A DNA stretch of 64,000 nucleotides from Flavobacterium sp. N502540 (lineage in GTDB: Bacteria > Bacteroidota > Bacteroidia > Flavobacteriales > Flavobacteriaceae): contig NZ_CP110012.1 of the NCBI RefSeq assembly GCF_025947365.1, positions 2,108,001 through 2,172,000 on the forward strand. Reading direction: 5' to 3'. Each line of letters begins with the position of its first letter. Within the stretch, counting starts at the first letter, position 1. The position numbers and the translations under genes are program-made. Shown here in pieces: positions 42,987 through 52,630 of this stretch. The notes under the pieces are model-generated. The model was not told where the DNA came from. It worked only from the letters and a program-made list of their open reading frames with translations, and did no database searches.

Positions 42987-44054
42987 TTATAATGTATTTA
43001 CGTTATTCAAGTCTGCAAAAGCTTGCTCAAGTCTTGTGTTGAACGTTACTTCGCTTTCACGTACCCATTTTCTTGGGTCATAATATTTTTTGTTCGGAAC
43101 ATCAGCACCTTCTGGGTTACCAATTTGAGTTTTTAAATAGTCAATGTTTTTAACCATATAATCACGAATTCCTTCTGTATATGCAAATTGCAAATCGGTA
43201 TCGATATTCATTTTGATTACTCCGTATCCAATTGCTTCTCTGATTTCTTCAAGTGTAGAACCTGAACCTCCGTGGAAAACAAAATCTACCGGATTATGAC
43301 CAGTGTTGAATTTGTTTTGAACGAAATCCTGAGAATTTTTTAAGATTTTCGGAGTTAATTTTACGTTTCCTGGTTTGTAAACACCGTGAACGTTTCCAAA
43401 GGCGGCAGCAATTGTAAATTTAGGGCTTATTTTAGATAATTCTTCATAAGCATAAGCTACTTCTTCCGGCTGCGTATATAATTTTGAACTGTCAACGTCA
43501 GAGTTGTCAACACCATCTTCTTCACCACCTGTAATACCAAGTTCGATTTCTAATGTCATTCCCATTTTGCTCATTCTTGCCAGGTATTCTTTGCAGATTT
43601 CGATGTTTTCTTCGATTGGCTCCTCAGATAAGTCAATCATGTGAGAACTGTATAATGGTTTTCCTGTTTCTGCAAAATGTTTTTCAGAAGCATCTAATAA
43701 ACCATCAATCCAAGGTAATAATTTTTTTGCACAGTGGTCTGTATGAAGAATTACAGTTGCTCCGTAAGCTTCTGCCAAAGTATGAATATGTTTTGCTCCG
43801 GCGATTCCACCAGCGATTGCTGCTTTTTCACCTGCATTAGATAATCCTTTTCCAGCGTTAAACTGTGCTCCTCCGTTTGAAAATTGAATGATAACCGGTG
43901 CATTTAATTTTGCTGCAGTTTCAAGAACCCCATTGATTGTGCTTGAACCAGTAACATTTACTGCAGGTAATGCAAATCCTTTTTCTTTCGCATAGTTAAA
44001 GATCTCCTGAACCTGATCTCCCGTAGCTACTCCCGGTTTAATATTGTGTGCCAT
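42987..44054 (-). CDS. fbaA: Class II fructose-bisphosphate aldolase
   Basis: 355 residues, the FbaA-type length. It splits fructose 1,6-bisphosphate in glycolysis and runs in reverse in gluconeogenesis, using zinc. Motifs include ALPAVNVTGSSTINGVLETA, the metal ligand region VILHTDHCAKK (His residues), ELGITGGEEDGVDN and FVFHGGSGS. A perfect TATTTTTG box at 44091-44098 (minus) lies 36 bases upstream, with no well-placed -33. Confidence 0.97.
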   Translation of the reverse strand: MAHNIKPGVATGDQVQEIFNYAKEKGFALPAVNVTGSSTINGVLETAAKLNAPVIIQFSNGGAQFNAGKGLSNAGEKAAIAGGIAGAKHIHTLAEAYGATVILHTDHCAKKLLPWIDGLLDASEKHFAETGKPLYSSHMIDLSEEPIEENIEICKEYLARMSKMGMTLEIELGITGGEEDGVDNSDVDSSKLYTQPEEVAYAYEELSKISPKFTIAAAFGNVHGVYKPGNVKLTPKILKNSQDFVQNKFNTGHNPVDFVFHGGSGSTLEEIREAIGYGVIKMNIDTDLQFAYTEGIRDYMVKNIDYLKTQIGNPEGADVPNKKYYDPRKWVRESEVTFNTRLEQAFADLNNVNTL

Positions 44055-44112
44055 TGTAATTTTTTTTAGTTGTTTTTAGTTTTTAGGTTGCAAAAATAAG
44101 AATTAATTAGCA

Positions 44113-46674
44113 TTAGAATGGATAATTTATTCCAAAATTTAAAACCGAGTGCCCAAAATTGTATTCTTTAAACCAGCGATCTCCCTTCTCATGTGCTGGG
44201 TTATAGGTCTTAAAGCCCATATCTAAACGAATAACAAAAAAGCTTAAATCATAGCGTAAACCAAATCCGGTACCCAGTGCAATTTCAGCTAAATCGTTTA
44301 CGCCAGAGAATTTTGCCTTCTCTTCAGTGACATTATCGAGCACATTCCAGATATTTCCGGCATCTGCAAAGATGGCTCCTTTAACACTGCCAAAAATTTT
44401 AAAACGAAATTCGGCACTCATTGCAATTTTCATATTGGCCTCGTTAAAATCATTTGCAGCATCTGTACTTCCTGGTCCCAAAGCATAGGGCTGCCATGCG
44501 CGGTTATCATTTGAGCCTCCTGCATAATAACTTCGTGAAAAGGGAATGTAGTTTGAGTTTCCAAATGGAATTGCAATTCCAAAAAAGCTTCGTACTGCCA
44601 ATACTTTTTCTTTTCCAAAATCCCAGTGTTTGATATAATCAAATTCGGTTTTGATGTATTCTGAGTATTCGAGATTGAAAATTTCGTAATTACCGTTTGT
44701 GTTTTTCTGAAATTTTCCAATACTTGAAATGGCCGATAACAAGGTGCCAGCCGATTCTATTTTGGTTTTAAACTGATAGAAGTTATTATCAGCAAGATCT
44801 TTTTTTGTGGTTTTGGTAAAGGTATAACTTGTAGATAGAATAAAGTCATTTTCTGTTAGACGAACTCTTCTTTCTTCAATGCTTTTTACATCTTTATACT
44901 CAGGATCATCGGAGACTAAAACTGTCCTGTTTTTAAGGACATCGTCTGTAAAGCCTTTTGTCCCGTCAGGAATAGTAAGTTTTTTGCTGATAAGGTCGTC
45001 AAAGTATAAAGGGTTTTGATTGTATATTGTACCAATATTGTTCAATTTTTTATAGGCGGAAGTGTATACTCTAAAGTAGTTGTCCGGATTTAAATTTCTT
45101 ACGAATTGTGCATTAAGCAATTCGAATTTTGCCGTATTACCTCGTTTCGGAGACCAGTTATAAGCAATTCCTCCTGTGAAATTTTCTTTGTCCAGTCCAA
45201 TATTTCTTTGTTTAGAGAAACCTCCGGCAATACTGGTAGAAGGAATCATTCTTTTAGGAATAATTTTTTCTGTTCCGAAAGGCAGTAGAATTCTCGGAAA
45301 ATTTAGCTTTAAATCGACACCATATTCTGAAACGTTAAAGAAATTGTTGTTGGGATTCGCCATATCTCTTGAGGATCCAAGATTTAAGCGCGTAGAAATT
45401 TCCAAAGTTTCGGCTCTGTTAAAAACGTTACGAATAGTTTCGGAAATACTGGCTCCAATACCAAAATCCTGAATATTAGAATGTGTAACGTCAAAAGTAG
45501 CTCCAAAACTATATTTTTTTCTTGGAGTAAGATAAACATTGGCAATTAAGGACTGCGCAGTTGAGTCGCGTTTGTCAACTGTATACTGAATAGACGGGTA
45601 ATTGAAAATTTTCAGATTGTTGAGATATCTTGAAGAAAGAGTAGTTCTGGTGTCTGAAAAAGTACTTCCCTTGGTGATAAAAACCGCATCGGTAATGGCT
45701 CGTGGTTTGTATTTTAGTTTTTTGTAACTGTATAGATTAAAGTTGTTGTAGGTGGTACTGTCTGTGATTTTATTTTTTGCATTTGCTGCAGAATAATCAG
45801 TGTAGATGTTGACATCACTAATTTTGTATAGTTTAAAAGGTTCTGTTCTGCTTGAATCTCTTCCTTGGATGTTATTGTTGTTTACAATCAAAGTTACATT
45901 GGCTTTGTCTTTTTTACCAATAGTATCAATATCAAAAGTTACATAAGTAGGTTGAAAATAATAGGCCCCGTGGTTTCTAAAGTAGGTGGTAAGACGATTT
46001 TTTTCTTCTTCAAAATCTACGGTTTTATATTGTTTTCCTGATTTTAAAACCGATGGGTCAGTATTAACTTTGTATAATGAGTCTAATGCAGGAGTCATTA
46101 TTTTCGTTTTGATAGTGTCTAAAGTATAAGCAGGTCCGGTTGTGATATTGTAGTTTATTTTGGCTTTTTTTCGGCCAATACTATCAATGTTATAATCTGT
46201 TGCAACTTTAAAAAAGCCATTGTTAAAGTAATAATATTTTAGACGTAAAAGCGTTTTCTTTGTTTTCGCAGTATCAATAATTACCGGAGCTTCACCGGTG
46301 CTTTTCAGAAATTCATGAATACCTTTGTACATAAAGGATTGTCCCAGACGATCAACTTGTTTTGCAGATAAAAGTTTTGACTGGCGTTCGTACAAACCCG
46401 GATTGTTTTTGAATTTAGCTTTATAGGTTGAATCCGGATTTAAATTGGCAAGGTTATATAAATTCAAACGAAGACGATATCCTAATAAGGTACCATTCGG
46501 TTTTTGGTACATTTGATTGAAGGCCGTTTCGTCGTTAGTGGACTTTCCATTTACAAGAATAGTATTTTTAACAAGAAGGTTTTTTCCATCAGGAACTCTT
46601 TTTACAGCATCACAAGCGCAAATAAATATTGCTATTAGGATAAATGCTATTATTTTTGTGGAATTCTTTTTCAA
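44113..46674 (-). CDS. tamL: BamA/TamA-like outer-membrane lipoprotein TamL
   Basis: 853 residues. Lipoprotein signal with lipobox ICAC (Cys about 21), then POTRA-like repeats (about 35-390) and a C-terminal 16-strand Omp85 barrel, ending GHSVLNFGINYPF with a terminal Phe. A lipidated BamA relative is the Bacteroidetes TamL, which with TamB moves lipids or proteins to the outer membrane. Its promoter overlaps the start of the divergent methyltransferase gene. Confidence 0.93.
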   Translation of the reverse strand: MKKNSTKIIAFILIAIFICACDAVKRVPDGKNLLVKNTILVNGKSTNDETAFNQMYQKPNGTLLGYRLRLNLYNLANLNPDSTYKAKFKNNPGLYERQSKLLSAKQVDRLGQSFMYKGIHEFLKSTGEAPVIIDTAKTKKTLLRLKYYYFNNGFFKVATDYNIDSIGRKKAKINYNITTGPAYTLDTIKTKIMTPALDSLYKVNTDPSVLKSGKQYKTVDFEEEKNRLTTYFRNHGAYYFQPTYVTFDIDTIGKKDKANVTLIVNNNNIQGRDSSRTEPFKLYKISDVNIYTDYSAANAKNKITDSTTYNNFNLYSYKKLKYKPRAITDAVFITKGSTFSDTRTTLSSRYLNNLKIFNYPSIQYTVDKRDSTAQSLIANVYLTPRKKYSFGATFDVTHSNIQDFGIGASISETIRNVFNRAETLEISTRLNLGSSRDMANPNNNFFNVSEYGVDLKLNFPRILLPFGTEKIIPKRMIPSTSIAGGFSKQRNIGLDKENFTGGIAYNWSPKRGNTAKFELLNAQFVRNLNPDNYFRVYTSAYKKLNNIGTIYNQNPLYFDDLISKKLTIPDGTKGFTDDVLKNRTVLVSDDPEYKDVKSIEERRVRLTENDFILSTSYTFTKTTKKDLADNNFYQFKTKIESAGTLLSAISSIGKFQKNTNGNYEIFNLEYSEYIKTEFDYIKHWDFGKEKVLAVRSFFGIAIPFGNSNYIPFSRSYYAGGSNDNRAWQPYALGPGSTDAANDFNEANMKIAMSAEFRFKIFGSVKGAIFADAGNIWNVLDNVTEEKAKFSGVNDLAEIALGTGFGLRYDLSFFVIRLDMGFKTYNPAHEKGDRWFKEYNFGHSVLNFGINYPF

Positions 46675-46694
46675 GTGTTCTTAAATATTTAATT

Positions 46695-46730
46695 CAAAAG
46701 TACATTATTTTATGGTTAGTAAAAACCAAA
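46695..46730 (-). promoter_or_regulatory. Promoter of tamL
   Basis: On the minus strand TTTG (46727-46730), 24 bases, then a perfect TACTTTTG (46695-46702), 20 bases before the tamL ATG. The -33 lies inside the first codons of the plus-strand neighbour. Confidence 0.45.
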
Positions 46731-47440
46731 TAAAACTTATCTCAGGTTTACATCAAAAAAAACAACGTTTTGCAAATCAATTGTTTTTCGCCGAAGGAGT
46801 AAAAGTAATTCAAGAATTGTTGCAATCCAATTTTGAATTAGAGCATTTATATACGACTCTAAATGATTTTGAAGAGGTTCATTCTTCAAAGCGAACGCTG
46901 ATTTATGAGCAGGAACTTAAAAAAATAAGTGCTTTGTCTACTCCTAATTCCTGTTTGGCGGTTTTTAAAATTCCTGCCGAAAATAAAATAATCGATTCGG
47001 GCTTAATTTTGGCTTTAGACGATATTCGTGATCCCGGAAATTTAGGAACCATTTTGCGCCTTTGTGACTGGTTTGGAATCAAGCAAATTGTTTGCTCAAA
47101 AGAAACCGTCGATATTTACAATCCAAAGGTGGTGCAGGCAACCATGGGTTCTATTACCAGAGTAAATGTTAATTATGTTGATCTCGAAACGTTTATTGCT
47201 CAAACAAAATTAGCTGTATTTGGAACTTTTATGGATGGCGAAAACATTTATAAAACCGTTCTTCCTCAGGATGGAATCATTATCATGGGTAATGAAGCCA
47301 ACGGGATTTCATCAGAAATAGAAAAAATGGTTACAAGCCGACTCACCATTCCAAGATTTGGAGAGCTGCAAAAAACAGAAAGTTTAAATGTAGCTACCGC
47401 AACAGCAATTATTCTTAGTGAGTTTAAACGAAATAGTTAA
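46712..47440 (+). CDS. TrmH/SpoU-family RNA 2'-O-methyltransferase
   Basis: 242 residues. A small L30e-like N-terminal domain (1-90) precedes the SPOUT knot domain with motif 1 (LDDIRDPGNLGTILRLCDWFG), motif 2 (IIIMGNEANGIS) and motif 3 (IPRFGELQKTESLNVATATAII). It methylates a 2'-hydroxyl in rRNA or tRNA with SAM; the target base is not known from sequence. It converges with porT, the stops being 9 bases apart. Confidence 0.93.
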   Translation: MVSKNQIKLISGLHQKKQRFANQLFFAEGVKVIQELLQSNFELEHLYTTLNDFEEVHSSKRTLIYEQELKKISALSTPNSCLAVFKIPAENKIIDSGLILALDDIRDPGNLGTILRLCDWFGIKQIVCSKETVDIYNPKVVQATMGSITRVNVNYVDLETFIAQTKLAVFGTFMDGENIYKTVLPQDGIIIMGNEANGISSEIEKMVTSRLTIPRFGELQKTESLNVATATAIILSEFKRNS

Positions 47441-47449
47441 GTATTTGTT

Positions 47450-48160
47450 TTAATGAAAAGTAAAATTTATTAAAATAGCTCTTGATTTCATAGAATCGAT
47501 ATTGTCAGTCCAGGGGCTAGGTCCGTTTGCCGGATTATCACGAATTAATTCGTTTGAAATTCCAAACATTCCCCGAATAGAAGGAGAGAAGATAAAATAC
47601 TCAGAGAAAATGTCTATTCCAAAACCTAGCTCATAAGCGGTAGTCCATTGTTTTACTCTGAATTTCCCTTCGAAGTTATCGTCTTTTGATTTAGCATTGC
47701 TGGATAGATTAAGTGTCGAAGATATTCCGCCAACTAAATAAGGACGGATGTTTCCGGTACGCAATGCCGAGAATTTTAAGAGTAAAGGAAAGTGGATATA
47801 CGTACTGTTTACTTCTCTAAGATAGTCTTTTTGCAAAGGCAAATTTGGGTAGTACAAGTCACGTTTGGTATAGTACAATCCTGGTTCAAAACGAAGATTA
47901 ATATATTCCTGTAGTCTTAAATCAGCTACAACACCAACATTAAATCCGGTAGTCTTTTTTGTCTGAACATCCGGACCAGGAGATTTGTAGTCAAACTTAA
48001 AGTCAAAACTGTTAAACCCAAGGTAATAACCGAAATACAGGCGTTGTTTTTGCCAGTTTTCAAGATTAATGATAGGATCTTTGCTGAACATGCTTTTAGC
48101 AAATTGCGAATATCCTTGTGTCGATATGACTAATAGAAGTAAGACTACAATTTTTTTCAT
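47450..48160 (-). CDS. porT: PorT-family beta-barrel protein (type IX secretion/gliding)
   Basis: 236 residues from ATG 48160 (MKKIVVLLLLV), which gives a clean signal peptide ending GYSQ; the frame is open 13 codons further, overlapping ubiE. FAKSMFSKDPIINLENWQKQ, then RLYFGYYLGFNSFDFKFDYK, an outer-membrane barrel and a terminal ILINFTFH match PorT/SprT, needed for type IX secretion and gliding in Flavobacterium. It starts 2 bases after the ubiE stop, so the two are probably co-transcribed. Confidence 0.92.
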   Translation of the reverse strand: MKKIVVLLLLVISTQGYSQFAKSMFSKDPIINLENWQKQRLYFGYYLGFNSFDFKFDYKSPGPDVQTKKTTGFNVGVVADLRLQEYINLRFEPGLYYTKRDLYYPNLPLQKDYLREVNSTYIHFPLLLKFSALRTGNIRPYLVGGISSTLNLSSNAKSKDDNFEGKFRVKQWTTAYELGFGIDIFSEYFIFSPSIRGMFGISNELIRDNPANGPSPWTDNIDSMKSRAILINFTFH

Positions 48161-48161
48161 A

Positions 48162-48893
48162 CTATTTTTTAGAGGCAGAATAAATGGTTGCAACACCAAA
48201 AGTTTGAGGCATTGCTACAACATCTATAAACCCAATTTTTCTTAAAATATTGTTCAGAGCTTCTCCGTAAGGGAAAACCGCAGCAGATTCAGATAAATAA
48301 CCATAGGCTGAATTATCTTTAGAAAAGAGTTTTCCTATAATGGGAAGGATGTTTTTGCTGTAAAATTTATAGCCTTGTTTGTATGGTGTTTTATCCGGAA
48401 CCGAGGTTTCCAGAATTACAAAAACTCCATTTGGTTTTAAAACCCTTAGAATTTCTGCAAATCCTTTTTCCAGGTTTTCGAAATTTCGAACGCCAAATCC
48501 AACCGTTATGGCATCGAAATAATTGTCTTCAAAAGGGATTTTCTCAGAATCTCCCAAAACTAAATCTATAGTATTGGATAATCCTTTTGCCTGAACTTTT
48601 TTCTTTCCTACTTCAAGCATACCGGCTGAAATATCTAGGCCGATAATTTTTTCAGCATTGGTCTGTGACATTAATATGGCAAGATCACCGGTTCCGGTTG
48701 CAATGTCAAGAATGATTTTTGGTTTTGTATCCGAAACAATTTTGAGTACTTTTTTTCGCCACTTGGTGTCAATTCCAAATGAGATCACACGATTTAAATT
48801 ATCATAGTTGCCGGAGATGTTGTCAAACATTTGGGCAACTTGCTCTTTTTTACCTAAAGAAGAGTCTTTATATGGAGTTATTTTTTCAGACAT
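48162..48893 (-). CDS. ubiE: Demethylmenaquinone/ubiquinone C-methyltransferase
   Basis: 243 residues. SAM-binding motif [12 protein letters not shown], the UbiE signatures [18 protein letters not shown] and [16 protein letters not shown], and the later [16 protein letters not shown]. It makes menaquinone from demethylmenaquinone at the membrane; Bacteroidetes use menaquinone. A TATATTTG box lies just upstream (48908-48915, minus), 14 bases from the ATG. porT follows directly. Confidence 0.95.
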   Translation of the reverse strand: MSEKITPYKDSSLGKKEQVAQMFDNISGNYDNLNRVISFGIDTKWRKKVLKIVSDTKPKIILDIATGTGDLAILMSQTNAEKIIGLDISAGMLEVGKKKVQAKGLSNTIDLVLGDSEKIPFEDNYFDAITVGFGVRNFENLEKGFAEILRVLKPNGVFVILETSVPDKTPYKQGYKFYSKNILPIIGKLFSKDNSAYGYLSESAAVFPYGEALNNILRKIGFIDVVAMPQTFGVATIYSASKK

Positions 48894-49251
48894 TATTTTA
48901 ATTTACGCAAATATAATACAATCTGTCTTAACTGTATTGGGTTTTTTATTTTGTGCTTTAAATGTTTTAAAAGTAAGGGTTTAATTGATGTCGAATGTCA
49001 AATTTTGAGCATCACCAAAAATGGTTACTTTAAAAAAATCACTAAAAGTGGGTATTGTGGAGTGATGGATTTATGTGCACTTTTGTCATAGTAATAATGA
49101 TGAAGTTTAAAAGATTGATCGTTATAAATGGCTTAAAGTAACGGAGTATTATTTTTGCACTTGTACTTAAGTTTGTCAGGAAAGAAGTTAAAGAAGTGTT
49201 GTTTTGGGGTCAATACTCTATTTTTAAAAGTGTGAAATACGTTCTTAGGAT

Positions 49252-49458
49252 TAAATTTGTTTTTGGAAATTTGCCTTTAATATCTTAGTGGTATTTGTTA
49301 TTAAAGGCGTACCTTGAGATTATATCTCAACAAACAGTGTTATTTAATTATTTCAAATGTTATTCTTAACATTTGTTATTTTATCAAAACTATTTCCTGA
49401 GTGAGTCCATTTAGAAGATCAGTCATTTTTGAAAAACATCCTCCAAAAGAGGATGTTT
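49252..49458 (+). ncRNA. Candidate small RNA: -7 box, three perfect hairpins, terminator
   Basis: In the 568-base gap 48894-49461 without a gene. A perfect TAAATTTG (49252-49259) is followed by three consecutive stem-loops: GCCTTTAATA/TATTAAAGGC (49273-49308), TTGAGAT/ATCTCAA (49314-49330) and CAAATGTTA/TAACATTTG (49354-49375). The strong terminator at 49434-49458 ends it on the plus strand. Implied size is about 190 bases. No -33 TTG fits, so expression is uncertain. No good ORF was seen in the rest of the gap. Confidence 0.3.
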
Positions 49459-49460
49459 TT
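49434..49460. terminator. Terminator beside folA, usable in both directions
   Basis: Perfect stem ACATCCTC/GAGGATGT with an AAAA-type loop. On the plus strand it is followed by eight T; on the minus strand, past the folA stop, by five T and CAAAAA. Confidence 0.8.
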
Positions 49461-49461
49461 T

Positions 49462-49944
49462 TTATTTTCTGATATAAGTTTCGTAAGTATAATCGTAAAG
49501 ATGTTTTTCGTCTTTAAAGTTTTCTTCTGATTCTACAAGCTGCCATTCCGTTTCATTGATTATAGGAAAGAAAGTATCTGCTTCAAAAGTATGATGTACT
49601 TTGGTAACTTCAATAATATCGGTATAGGGCAAACCAAGATTGTAGATTTCACCACCTCCAATAATATAGGAGTCTTCGTTTTCAGGACATACGGCTATCG
49701 CTTTTTCGATAGAATCAACAACAATACAACCTTCCGGTTGATAATCATTCTGACGTGTTATTACAACGTGTACTCTGTTAGGTAAAGGTTTAGGGAAGCT
49801 CTCAAAGGTTTTTCTTCCCATAATAATATGATGGTTGGTAGTAAGCGATTTAAATCTTTTAAAATCATTTGGTAAATGCCAAACTAAATCATTGTTCTTT
49901 CCCAGTGCGTTATTTTCGGCAACAGCCGCTATCATTATAATCAT
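49462..49944 (-). CDS. folA: Dihydrofolate reductase
   Basis: 160 residues, normal length. It reduces dihydrofolate to tetrahydrofolate with NADPH. Signatures are AAVAENNALGKNNDLVWHLPNDFKRF (folate pocket with the acidic Asp), HHIIMGRKTFESFPKPLPNR, and SYIIGGGEIYNLGL. It starts 11 bases after the 2TM gene and is near thyA, whose reaction consumes the folate that FolA regenerates. Confidence 0.97.
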   Translation of the reverse strand: MIIMIAAVAENNALGKNNDLVWHLPNDFKRFKSLTTNHHIIMGRKTFESFPKPLPNRVHVVITRQNDYQPEGCIVVDSIEKAIAVCPENEDSYIIGGGEIYNLGLPYTDIIEVTKVHHTFEADTFFPIINETEWQLVESEENFKDEKHLYDYTYETYIRK

Positions 49945-49955
49945 GGCATTCTAAA

Positions 49956-50300
49956 CTAAATTTTATTTTCAGAATCTTCATTTACTTTCGATTCTAGCTG
50001 ACTAATTCTCTTTTGTTGCAAAGCAACAAGCCGATCAATTTGTTCTCTTTCCCATTTTTTGTTCATGAACCGATCTGTGATGTATACTTTTATAAAATGC
50101 AGAATAAAGATAAAAAGCCAGATTGTTATGGCCCAAATACACCAATCTTGTCCGCTGGTGGCTCCCAGACCAAAGAATCGATTGGCGATAAATAAAAATA
50201 AACTTCCTAGAATAAAAAGTACAAAATGAAAATAAAGGACCTTCTTTTGTCTGATTCTTCTTCTGGCATATTCGTATTGTTCGTGTACTTCCTTTTCCAT
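49956..50300 (-). CDS. 2TM-domain protein
   Basis: 114 residues. Two hydrophobic helices (about 22-40 and 52-72) flanked by charged segments (EYARRRIRQKKVLYFHF before, FMNKKWEREQIDRLVALQQKR after) match the 2TM family of flavobacteria. The C-terminal part is a short coiled coil. Function unknown; probably co-transcribed with folA. Confidence 0.85.
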   Translation of the reverse strand: MEKEVHEQYEYARRRIRQKKVLYFHFVLFILGSLFLFIANRFFGLGATSGQDWCIWAITIWLFIFILHFIKVYITDRFMNKKWEREQIDRLVALQQKRISQLESKVNEDSENKI

Positions 50301-50536
50301 AAGATATAAATGAGGTCATAAAGTTAAAATTTATTTTGTAATGACCCATTTAGATAGAGGAATATTTCTCTTAAAGTGATTTAATGTTTTGAAATCCAAA
50401 ATTTTACATGGATTTATTTGTAGAAAGCAAAAAAAATATGAAGTGTTTTTGATATAATCACAAAACGATTGTAGGGGTGTGGAGAGTTCAGTTGAATTTA
50501 TGTAATTTAGTCTATGAATCTAAAAATTAAATAGTT

Positions 50537-50833
50537 ATGTCTTTAAAGAAACAGTTTGTAAAAACAAGACCGGTGTGTAAAGTCACCTTTACAATAGATG
50601 CAAAAGATGCAAATTCGGCGGCAGTTGTTGGGGATTTTAACAATTGGAATCCCGAGGAAGGAATTTTAAGTAAATTGAAAAATGGAACTTTTAAAGCAAC
50701 TTACGATTTGGTGAAAGACGCGATTTACGAATTTAAATACGTAGTCGACGGAGTGTATGAAAACGATCCTGAGGCGGATTCGTACAAGTGGAATGATTAT
50801 GCCGGAAGCGAAAACAGCGTGCTGGTAGTATAA
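50537..50833 (+). CDS. Stand-alone CBM48 / isoamylase early-set protein
   Basis: 98 residues. The single Ig-like domain carries VTFTIDAKDANSAAVVGDFN, then NWNPEEGILSKLKNGTF, YEFKYVVDGVYENDPEA and SENSVLVV, the glycogen-binding (AMPK beta/CBM48) pattern. No catalytic part is attached. It may bind glycogen or a partner enzyme in the cytosol. Strong palindromic terminator directly after it. Confidence 0.9.
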   Translation: MSLKKQFVKTRPVCKVTFTIDAKDANSAAVVGDFNNWNPEEGILSKLKNGTFKATYDLVKDAIYEFKYVVDGVYENDPEADSYKWNDYAGSENSVLVV

Positions 50834-50869
50834 AAAAATCCGCTTAAAATTTTAAGCGGATTTTTTTTA
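50833..50869. terminator. Bidirectional terminator between CBM48 gene and thyA
   Basis: AAAAAATCCGCTTAAA and its complement form a nearly perfect palindrome with T-tracts on both strands; the two genes converge here. Confidence 0.9.
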
Positions 50870-50873
50870 TGTT

Positions 50874-51725
50874 TTATACAGCAACACTTCCTTTTATACC
50901 GGCATGCGGTTCGTAATCTAAAAGCGTGAAGTCATTGTAATCAAAGTCGAAAATGTTTTTAATCTCCGGATTTAAAACCATCTTAGGTAACGGTTTCGGC
51001 TCGCGTGTAAGCTGCAGTTCTAATTGCTCAAAATGATTGTTGTAAATGTGTGCGTCTCCAAATGTGTGAATGAATTCTCCCGGCTCCAAGTCGCAAACCT
51101 GTGCAATCATCAAGGTTAATAAAGCGTAAGAAGCGATGTTAAACGGAACTCCCAAAAATATATCGGCACTTCGCTGGTACAGTTGGCAGGAAAGTTTTCC
51201 TTTTGTTTCTCCTTTTTCGGTGTCAGGACTTGTGACATAAAATTGAAAGAAAGCATGACAAGGAGGTAAAGCCGCTTTGTTATTGGCTACATTCTCTTCA
51301 AATGATTTTTTAGTATCCGGCAAGACCGAAGGATTCCATGCTGAAACCAGCATTCTTCGACTGTTTGGATTTGTTTTTAGCTCGGTAATCAATTCAGAGA
51401 TCTGATCAATTTCTTCGCTGTTCCAATTGCGCCACTGATGTCCGTAAACAGGACCTAAATCACCATTAGAGTCTGCCCAGGCATCCCAAATTTTTACACC
51501 GTTTTCCTGAAGGTATTTTACGTTGGTGTCTCCTTTTAAGAACCAAAGCAATTCATATATAATTGATTTTAGGTGTAGTTTTTTGGTGGTAACCATTGGG
51601 AAACCTTCACTTAAATCAAATCTCATTTGGTAACCAAAAACACTTTTGGTTCCCGTTCCTGTTCTGTCTCCTTTTTGGCAGCCGTTGTCTAAAACGTGTC
51701 GTACCAAATCTAAGTATTGCTTCAT
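50874..51725 (-). CDS. thyA: Thymidylate synthase
   Basis: 283 residues. It methylates dUMP with methylene-tetrahydrofolate. Seen: [35 protein letters not shown], catalytic Cys in [35 protein letters not shown] and [13 protein letters not shown]. An insertion relative to the E. coli enzyme (about 20 residues, near the [13 protein letters not shown] loop) explains the extra length. The upstream gap to the nuclease gene is filled with repeats. Confidence 0.97.
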   Translation of the reverse strand: MKQYLDLVRHVLDNGCQKGDRTGTGTKSVFGYQMRFDLSEGFPMVTTKKLHLKSIIYELLWFLKGDTNVKYLQENGVKIWDAWADSNGDLGPVYGHQWRNWNSEEIDQISELITELKTNPNSRRMLVSAWNPSVLPDTKKSFEENVANNKAALPPCHAFFQFYVTSPDTEKGETKGKLSCQLYQRSADIFLGVPFNIASYALLTLMIAQVCDLEPGEFIHTFGDAHIYNNHFEQLELQLTREPKPLPKMVLNPEIKNIFDFDYNDFTLLDYEPHAGIKGSVAV

Positions 51726-51729
51726 GGTG

Positions 51730-51823
51730 CTTTAAGCTTTAGGCTTTAAGCTTTAGGCTTTATCCTAAATACTTATAGCTTGTTTTTTATGTTTTGCGCT
51801 TTAAGCTTATAGCCTAAAGCTTA
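51730..51823. repeat. CTTTAAGCTTTAGG tandem and inverted repeats
   Basis: CTTTAAGCTTTAGG occurs twice in tandem (51730-51743 and 51744-51757). GCCTAAAGCTTA (51812-51823) is the exact complement of TAAGCTTTAGGC in both copies, so two alternative hairpins can form. Confidence 0.85.
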
Positions 51824-51841
51824 CGGCTTACAGCCTTAGAA

Positions 51842-52465
51842 TTATCTTTTTGAAATTTCGTCTCGAATTTTAGCTGCTTTTTCGTAATCTTCCTGAGAAA
51901 CAGCCTGGTCTAAAAGTTCGTTTAGTTCCTGTAAGCTATGTTTTGAATAGATATCTCCAGATTGATTGCTTTCCTCTTCACGTCCAAAAGTTTCCGGATT
52001 CGAAAGTACATCATCGATTTCCTGAGATCCCTGATCGGTTTCTGCTGTATTCGATTTTAAATAAATTCCGGCTTTGTCCAGAATGTTTTTATAAGTAAAA
52101 ATCGGAGCATTAAAACGTAAAGCCAATGCAATAGCATCAGAAGTTCTGGCATCAATAATTTCTTCGATTTTGTCTCTTTCGCAGATTAAACTGGAATAAA
52201 AAACACCATCCACAAGTTTGTGAATAATAACTTGTTTTACGACTATATCAAATCTTTCAGCGAAGTTTCTGAATAAATCGTGCGTTAACGGACGCGGAGG
52301 TTTAATTTCTTTTTCCAGAGCAATAGCGATCGATTGTGCTTCAAAAGCACCAATAACGATAGGCAATTTTCTTTCGCCATCAACTTCATTCAAAATTAAG
52401 GCATAAGCGCCATTTTGAGTTTGACTGTATGAAATTCCTTTTATGGATAATTTTACTAGACTCAT
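51842..52465 (-). CDS. Bifunctional nuclease (BFN/DUF151) with UVR motif
   Basis: 207 residues. DUF151 domain (about 1-140): YALILNEVDGERKLPIVIGAFEAQSIAIAL, TARTSDAIALALRFNAPIF-type block (DARTSDAIALALR). The C-terminal UvrB/UvrC (UVR) motif is at about 172-206 (LQELNELLDQAVSQEDYEKAAKIRDEI). Plant BFN relatives degrade RNA and DNA; the bacterial role is not settled. An inverted repeat GGCAAT/ATTGCC sits 18-30 bases before the start. Confidence 0.9.
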   Translation of the reverse strand: MSLVKLSIKGISYSQTQNGAYALILNEVDGERKLPIVIGAFEAQSIAIALEKEIKPPRPLTHDLFRNFAERFDIVVKQVIIHKLVDGVFYSSLICERDKIEEIIDARTSDAIALALRFNAPIFTYKNILDKAGIYLKSNTAETDQGSQEIDDVLSNPETFGREEESNQSGDIYSKHSLQELNELLDQAVSQEDYEKAAKIRDEISKR

Positions 52466-52554
52466 ATATATGGATAAAAAAGGGCAATTATTGCCTCATT
52501 TTGATACTTTTTTTGATTGAAAAATAAAGGTGCAATTTTAATCAAAAAATATGG

Positions 52555-52606
52555 AACAAAAAAGCTACCTAAAACAAAGATACGATTATCTTGTTTTTAG
52601 GTAGCT
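52555..52606 (-). terminator. Terminator of the etfBA unit
   Basis: Long stem AGCTACCTAAAACAA with TTGTTTTTAGGTAGCT, one bulge, followed on the minus strand by TTTTTTG. Confidence 0.8.
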
Positions 52607-52630
52607 ATATTTTTAAAGAGAATTTTTAAA

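Noticed and set aside
49252..49458. 6S RNA assignment for the hairpin region
   Set aside because: The length is similar, but 5' and 3' ends do not pair into one long bulged rod as expected for 6S RNA.
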